A program made the translations under genes and the position numbers. From assembly GCF_947623445.1 (NCBI RefSeq), contig NC_135241.1, forward strand, positions 25,670,501 to 25,734,500: a DNA stretch of 64,000 nucleotides, read 5' to 3'. The notes under the pieces were generated by a model. It was not told the DNA's origin and searched no databases. It saw only the letters and a list, made by a program, of their open reading frames with translations. The stretch's first letter is position 1. Each line of letters opens with the position of its first letter. This DNA is from Clavelina lepadiformis (lineage: Eukaryota > Chordata > Ascidiacea > Aplousobranchia > Clavelinidae). Shown in pieces: positions 58,741-64,000 of the stretch.

Positions 58741-59934
58741 GTTGTGTATGCATATTCAAACCAACTGATCAAACCATCTGATTGGACATGAGTGACGTAG
58801 CTGACCATCTTCTACTTCCGCTCACAACCGACCTGTGTAAAGATTCTTACAGCGTGAACAGGCCACCTGAACGGGAAACTATTCCCATGGATGGAGTTCA
58901 TATTAATGGGGATTTTCTTCTTCCATCCAAACACACAGGTCGGTTCCATCTTGACGGTGACACAACGCTTATGTCCTGCCAAACTATCAGCGTAACTTTT
59001 GTTTCTATATATTTAAATATATTTTAAATATATATATTTATATTTATTTATATATATAAATATATTTAAATTACGTGTTTTTGTATTAAATTATGTTTTA
59101 ATAATGTGTTTATAATTTGGGTTTGGTTGCCGTGCTGACGCTAATATCTTTCTTCATTCTCTGATTGGTCCATAATGCACATTTTTGCCCTGGAGGTCTT
59201 GTCACATTTTTCCCGTTTTTCCAATTTGTGGAAATTATTGTCGATAACTACTAAAATGTTTGCGACCACCTCCGTCAGCACAAATTTTTCGTTCCCCACA
59301 TCGACGACGAAAAATAAAATGAATGAATGAATTATATTAGCGTAACACGTTATAAGAACGAAAAAACTAATAGCAGCATAACCGGGTTGGAGAATTCAAC
59401 CAATTGCTTGGACCAACCAAGCAAGATTTGGCAACTTTTGAGTTACGTATTATTTGATATTTTCTTTCTAGGTAATCTCTGTTATAAGTTTGTTTAAGCT
59501 TAGACAAAATTCAATGCTATAATCCACATCAGTGCCCAACACCATTATTTGTAGTGAAAATTGTTTTCAGCCCAAACGATTTTTTTGCAGTAAGATCCAC
59601 TTCATCTTAATATTTGCCATAAATTTTTATTGCCATTGAAGGCATCACTATGATTGGCGTCTCGCTTTTAGTTTAAAATACGCAACCATTCAATTTGCTA
59701 GGAAAAGCTTTAAACTAGTAAGTTACAAAAGTCTAAAACAGTTGCATGATGATGACGTAATAAGTAATTGAGAAAAGGAATATAAAAAAGACAGGTGTGT
59801 TATGTTATACCATCGTGGCGTAAAATGTTTACAATCCTCTGAAACATATTTCAAGTCCTTCATTTTGTATTTAACAGGTGTTCTACGTCTAGGAAACTAA
59901 CTTTGTAAATATATTCATACCTATTACATGTGTT
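58741..59934. other. R3-R4 divergent intergenic region
   Basis: The starts of R3 (minus) and R4 (plus) are 3.2 kb apart. This part holds a retroposed insert (58,997-59,338) and otherwise no gene. An 81-codon frame at 58,782 crosses the insert boundary and has no domain. Confidence 0.45.
58997..59338 (+). mobile_element. Short retroposed insert with target duplication
   Basis: This 342-base insert is bounded by AGCGTAAC on both sides (58,989-58,996 and 59,339-59,346). It ends in AAAATAAAATGAATGAATGA, a tail typical of LINE or SINE 3' ends. Its left part is an AT-only near-palindrome (about 59,007-59,071) of TATATTTAAAT words. The family is not identified. Confidence 0.6.
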
Positions 59935-61999
59935 ATGGAAGTCAATCTTATTTCTTTGTTCTTGCTTGGTACGTATTTTGTTAATATTTATATAACTTTA
60001 GTAAGCTTTCAAGATTGTTATGTAATTCTAATACAAGCACTAGAAGAATATGGCAGTAGAAACTGCTTCATAGGACCATGGCAAATATGTCTAGCCGCTT
60101 TTTTCATTGTTATGAATTCTTTAATATAATCGTGAATGTTTGGCTTCATTTAATTATAATAGAAACAAATTTCAGTTCTGTCATGGAACATTCATTTCTG
60201 CAACGCTCAAACTTTTTCATCACTTGCACCATCTAGTGCAATGCAAGCAATTGGGTCTGATGTTGAAATCTCTACAACCGTGACCACATCATCTCCTTTC
60301 GGAGCAATATGGAGAATTGACGGTGTAAACGATAATTAATGATAAATATCTTTAGTTTGCTATAGCATTTCAAGTTCAATTCAGTTTTGTTTTTAATGTT
60401 TGTTTAAGATTGTTGTTGGAACTGCATCTGTTAACTCTGCTGGAACTGCTACTGCTGGAGCTGTTACGACTGGAACAATTTATGAAAGTAGAGTTGATAT
60501 AAGGTCTGTGTGTATATTGCCTTTGCCCTTTAGCATAGGTCATTGTTTCCCAACCTATTTGAACTCCAGACACACTAATCTACCCAAAGCAATGAAATTA
60601 TGAAATGACACACATTCAAGCCCTAGCTCTAGCTATTCGAAACTTGTTTACCTGACATCCAGTCATTGTCGGTCTCTTTATTAAGTGTGTCGAGGTGGTT
60701 ATAATTTCATATAAACCTAAGTAACAAAACAATGCCAGTGCTTTCAAGACTGAATTGCGCAGGATGTGTAGATCAACATCTAGTACAAAAAATATTTTGT
60801 GACAGTTTTGTTTAGCGATAGTGGAGGTAAGTGGATGCGAGTTTAAGACGCAATTGTAATTTAAAAACAATGCACCTGGGCATCGAGACACATCATTTGA
60901 GAACCTCTTGCGTGGGTCATTTTGTATGGTGGGCAGTCGCATATCTGGAACATTTAAGGGGATGTTCTACCAAATTTTGATAACTTGGGATGCTTCATAT
61001 TTTAAAATTTTTGCTGCTTTACCCATAAGATCGTGTATTGTTGGGTCTTATGAATGTGTTGTATTCTTTATGGCGTCTTAAGGCATTGCACGTAATCCAT
61101 ATCACAAGTTATTACTTTTTTAAGATTTTGTAAATGTGTCACCTAGAATAGAATTGCTGTTGTATTATGCTGCTCCATGTGCTAACAAATTCGGAAAATA
61201 AAAATCAAAAACAACGTTTTTGGAGTTTGTACTAAATGCAAATATCTATATAGTGCCGGATCATATACTTTAACCCAATACACCACTGTTCTTACCATAC
61301 AAGGATTGCTTGCCAGTGAAGATGGTGTAACTGTTGATGTTGGAACTCCTGGTATTTACGACACTTCACTCAACTTAAATGTACAAGGTAAGATTTCATT
61401 TGCAACAATACAGTAAATAGTCTTCACTTAGACACAATACCAATATATGTCACTAATCATTATCTCACTGGGTGCAATCTATTACAATATGTATTGGGAG
61501 ATGCCCTGCACTATACACATCACATTGCAACATAATTTTCATGCAATGTTTTCAGAAATGTTTGCTCCCAATTCGTAGTAACATTATCTGAAAAAGAATT
61601 GCAAATGTAAGAATTTCGACATTAATTGATCTCGAACCTTATCACCAAACCTATTCTTTAGTTGTTTATTTTATCTATGCAGAAAGCAGTTCAATATTGG
61701 GTACCAATATTTCTATCATCAATATTATTTTATTTAATAATATTTGGTATTTATCTTAGATATTTCAACATGCAGTCTCCATTATTGCAGAATGCAGTTT
61801 AAACACAACAGCTTACCCCAGTCTCACCTTCACATGCGATGATTCTCCATGCGAGTTCAACTCTGCTGGAACACTCTCGTGTGCTGAAGGTTACACAACA
61901 AGTGGTGTAAGCACAACCTCAACCACTTGCCAGGCTGATGCAATGTTGACCAATTTAGATGTACTGTCATGTGTAGCAATCAATGTTAGTGCAAATTAA
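59935..61999 (+). CDS. R4: secreted Ig-like/CCP protein
   Basis: Five exons join into 206 aa: 59935-59968, 60176-60324, 60409-60503, 61254-61387, 61791-61999. The first encodes a hydrophobic leader (MEVNLISLFLLG). The next three encode one Ig-like domain with the same phase pattern (1, 0, 2, 1) and length as Ig A of R3. The last encodes a CCP-like domain with six Cys (CSLNTT, CDDSPC, LSCAEGY, TTCQADA, LSCVAI) and lacks the usual Trp. It ends VSAN then TAA with no membrane span or GPI-like tail, so a soluble protein is predicted. An AATAAA lies at 62,074-62,079. It is divergent from R3 and may be a soluble partner or decoy for the membrane receptors, which is inference. Confidence 0.75.
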
Positions 62000-62073
62000 G
62001 TAACTGAATGTAAGTGCCAAGCTGAATATTTATTTGGCTCTAGTGATAATACGGTTTTAAGTGGTGTTGGTGC

Positions 62074-62079
62074 AATAAA
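62074..62079 (+). terminator. Putative polyadenylation signal of R4
   Basis: A canonical AATAAA lies 75 bases after the R4 stop codon. Confidence 0.5.
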
Positions 62080-62490
62080 TTTATTAGTTTTAGTTTTTGT
62101 GTTGCCATAAAGTTATGAATATGATTACACTGGGCGACATTTTTGAACTTTTTTTTTATTTTTTTCAAACAATTAATTGAGTTTACCTAATTTGACTATG
62201 CTGATTCCGAATTTGCAGTCAGAATTCACCCATCACGTCACACTTTTTTGCAAAAATTGAATGAAAATTTTACTCAAAAACGGTTCTATTAAGGGCGCTT
62301 GTGCCCTATTACAGGTCAAGAGCTCCGTACGTGAAACGAAACACAGCCTACAAAGCGCTTAACTTACTCAATTGGATTTGAGATTTTGTTAGCTTAAACC
62401 TTAACCCTCTAAACCTAAACCCTAGACCCCAGTAGCACATAATTATGTTCATTTGCTCAATAAACTTTTGATTCAAACAACTTTTCTTTC
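62080..62490. other. Intergenic, no gene seen
   Basis: Between the R4 polyadenylation signal and the transposon-type pseudogene nothing is recognised. A short run near 62,390-62,440 has CCTAAAC and CCCTAGA words without a true array. Confidence 0.4.
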
Positions 62491-63417
62491 TTATTTCTTA
62501 TAGGTGTTTGGCATGAATTTTCTTCTTTTAACTTTTCTTGCAGCCTCACTATTGTCGCAGTCGCGTTTCAGGCACGAACAGTAGTCCGCCATCATCATTA
62601 CATCCCATCGCCCTTGATACCGCGTATCCATAGCTTTGATGTCCTGGTGAAAACGTTCACCATGCTCCTCACTCATGTCACCCAAGTTTTTAGGAAAATT
62701 GTCCAAATGTGCGCGTAGAAAATGAACCTTTAAGCTCATTAGACAACCAAGTGCTTGATAAGAAACCAACATGTTTTCTACAGTATTTTGGTAATCCGGA
62801 TCTTTAGTATTTCCAAGAAATTTAGATACAACTTCGGTGAAAGAGAGCCATGCTTTTTTTCCACATCTGTCATGGTAATAAGAAATTGGGGGTCTTTGGT
62901 AAGTGTTCTGATTTGAGGTCCAACAAATACACCCTCTTTAACTTTGTCGGCACTTAAGTGAGGAACCTTTTCCCGAATCTATTTAAAACATACACCTTCT
63001 TTGTTGAGAGCTTTTACAAACTGTTTCATAAAACCCAGTTTAATATGTAATGGTGGAAGTATAACATAAGATCTGTCGATAAGAGCAGGCTGTAAAACAT
63101 TTTTATAGCCTGGTGTAAGATACTCCCTCAACGGCCACTCACGTTTAATCCAATGATTTCTCCTGTCTCGGCTGTCCCATTCACACATAAAACAAGGGTA
63201 CTTGGTAAATGCAGATTGTTGACCCAGTAGCATATTTAGGACTTATAAAATCAACGCAAACTTTCCATGTATGAGTGCTATATTGCAACTTCGAAAGAAA
63301 AAGTTTCATATTTTCGTAAGACTCCTTCATGCTAGTTGAATGAGCTACAGGGATAGAAGCAAATTGATCTGTATTGTGCAACAATACAGCTTTTAGGCTT
63401 GACTTTGATACGCACAA
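62491..63417 (-). pseudogene. Broken transposon-associated gene of unknown function
   Basis: Three frames together resemble a protein type common in invertebrate genomes and often multi-copy: an N-terminal part with LKAVLLHN and IPVAHS (63,181-63,417); a central part with KYPCFMCEWDSRDR, EWPLRE and LPPLHIKLGFMKQFVKAL (62,979-63,233); and a C-terminal part with SLKVHFL, EEHGERFHQDI, RYQGRWD and CLKRD (62,491-62,772). A frameshift lies near 63,235, an in-frame TAG follows GVCFK near 62,980, and another frameshift lies near 62,855 in an A-rich run. The ordered blocks and three lesions indicate a decayed mobile or domesticated-type gene. I do not know its biochemical role. Confidence 0.7.
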
Positions 63418-64000
63418 GCTGGCATATGGTACTGTACATGTGCTTGTATGTAAATTGGTTTACTCACAATTAAATTATTATGACGTCATAATAATGTATA
63501 ATGGCTATGACAATAGTAACTATGACCCAACAACGAGGAATACTTCATAGAACAGGCTGTTATTAGTAGTGAAGTGCAAAATTTTAAATCACAAATTATA
63601 AAAAATCTTGACGTGATAGAAAAAAAGCGACTTCATATTCGTAATCAGCGTGAGCAAATTATCTTAGAAGTCACCATTTTTGCCAGAAAATAAAAATCAC
63701 GTCTAAATAATTATTTAGATAAATTTAAAGCGCATGGGTGACGGTTATGAAAATGGTTTTTGTGTGAGTGAAATAGATTTAATGTTTAATTTAATGTTAG
63801 TAACTGGTGGAATTGGTTTTTCAAGAATGTGATCTGTATTAATACAAAGTAAAGTATTTAACAACAACCACTTGGTAAGTTCAATGTAACATAGTAAAGT
63901 TTCTAGTTGTTGTGTTTATGCAGCTGACAGCAAATATTTTAGTATTTTCAATTATAATCTTTTTCTTTTATTTTCTATTCACCTGCTTGAGATCAAATGC
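63418..64000. other. Right edge, no gene seen
   Basis: No coding frame or known repeat was recognised between the pseudogene and the end of the window. The N-terminus of the pseudogene family is not found here, so it is truncated or further degraded. Confidence 0.35.

Noticed and set aside
62390..62440. Telomere-like words CCTAAAC and CCCTAGA
   Set aside because: Irregular and short, with no true array; the similar run at 20,140-20,205 is also irregular.

Overview
The window is eukaryotic and animal: AT-rich DNA, multi-exon genes with mostly short introns, signal-peptide exons, and immunoglobulin-like (Ig) and complement-control (CCP/sushi) domains on phase-1 exons. It also holds many transposable elements (LTR, LINE, Mutator-like, hAT, MITE). 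Small introns plus Ig/CCP receptors with tyrosine-rich tails suggest an invertebrate deuterostome, most likely an ascidian. That placement is inference; nothing in the sequence proves the species.

Left part (1-17,100) is repeat territory. A 2.6-2.9 kb segment occurs twice in direct orientation (copy A 468-3,029 with its far end at 12,391-12,440; copy B 12,887-15,810). Only copy A is interrupted: by a 479-bp TA-flanked MITE (3,033-3,511), and by a foldback Mutator-like element (3,533-12,394, 9-bp target duplication) that is itself split by a full-length Ty3/gypsy element (6,038-12,386). The gypsy has two 600-bp LTRs with no difference seen and an open 1,681-codon gag-pol. Copy B keeps the empty sites.

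Central and right part (17,100-62,000) is a receptor gene cluster, rebuilt exon by exon with consistent splice phases. Three minus-strand type I membrane receptors stand head-to-tail: R1 (27,979 to 17,102, 783 aa), R2 (38,131 to 32,965, 582 aa) and R3 (56,760 to 48,592, 720 aa). Each has a signal-peptide exon almost identical to the others, mixed Ig-like and CCP domains, one membrane span and a multi-exon tail carrying 5-8 tyrosine motifs. A fourth gene, R4 (59,935 to 61,999, plus strand, 206 aa), lies head-to-head with R3 and encodes only a signal peptide, one Ig-like domain and one CCP, so it looks secreted. The cluster grew by duplication of whole gene-plus-upstream blocks, with later deletions and apparent exon-level homogenisation.

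Between the genes are a dead hAT element (40,982-42,099), two copies of an hAT-like MITE, a degenerate LINE (about 43,715-45,040), a 1.67-kb non-autonomous LTR element (45,353-47,024), a small plus-strand pair of possible cytoplasmic-tail exons (47,275-47,460) and a short retroposed insert (58,997-59,338). The right end carries a broken transposon-type gene (62,491-63,417). No rRNA, tRNA or CRISPR array was recognised. The most interesting content is the receptor cluster with a shared tail module resembling an ITAM, which may be an uncharacterised innate or allorecognition receptor family.
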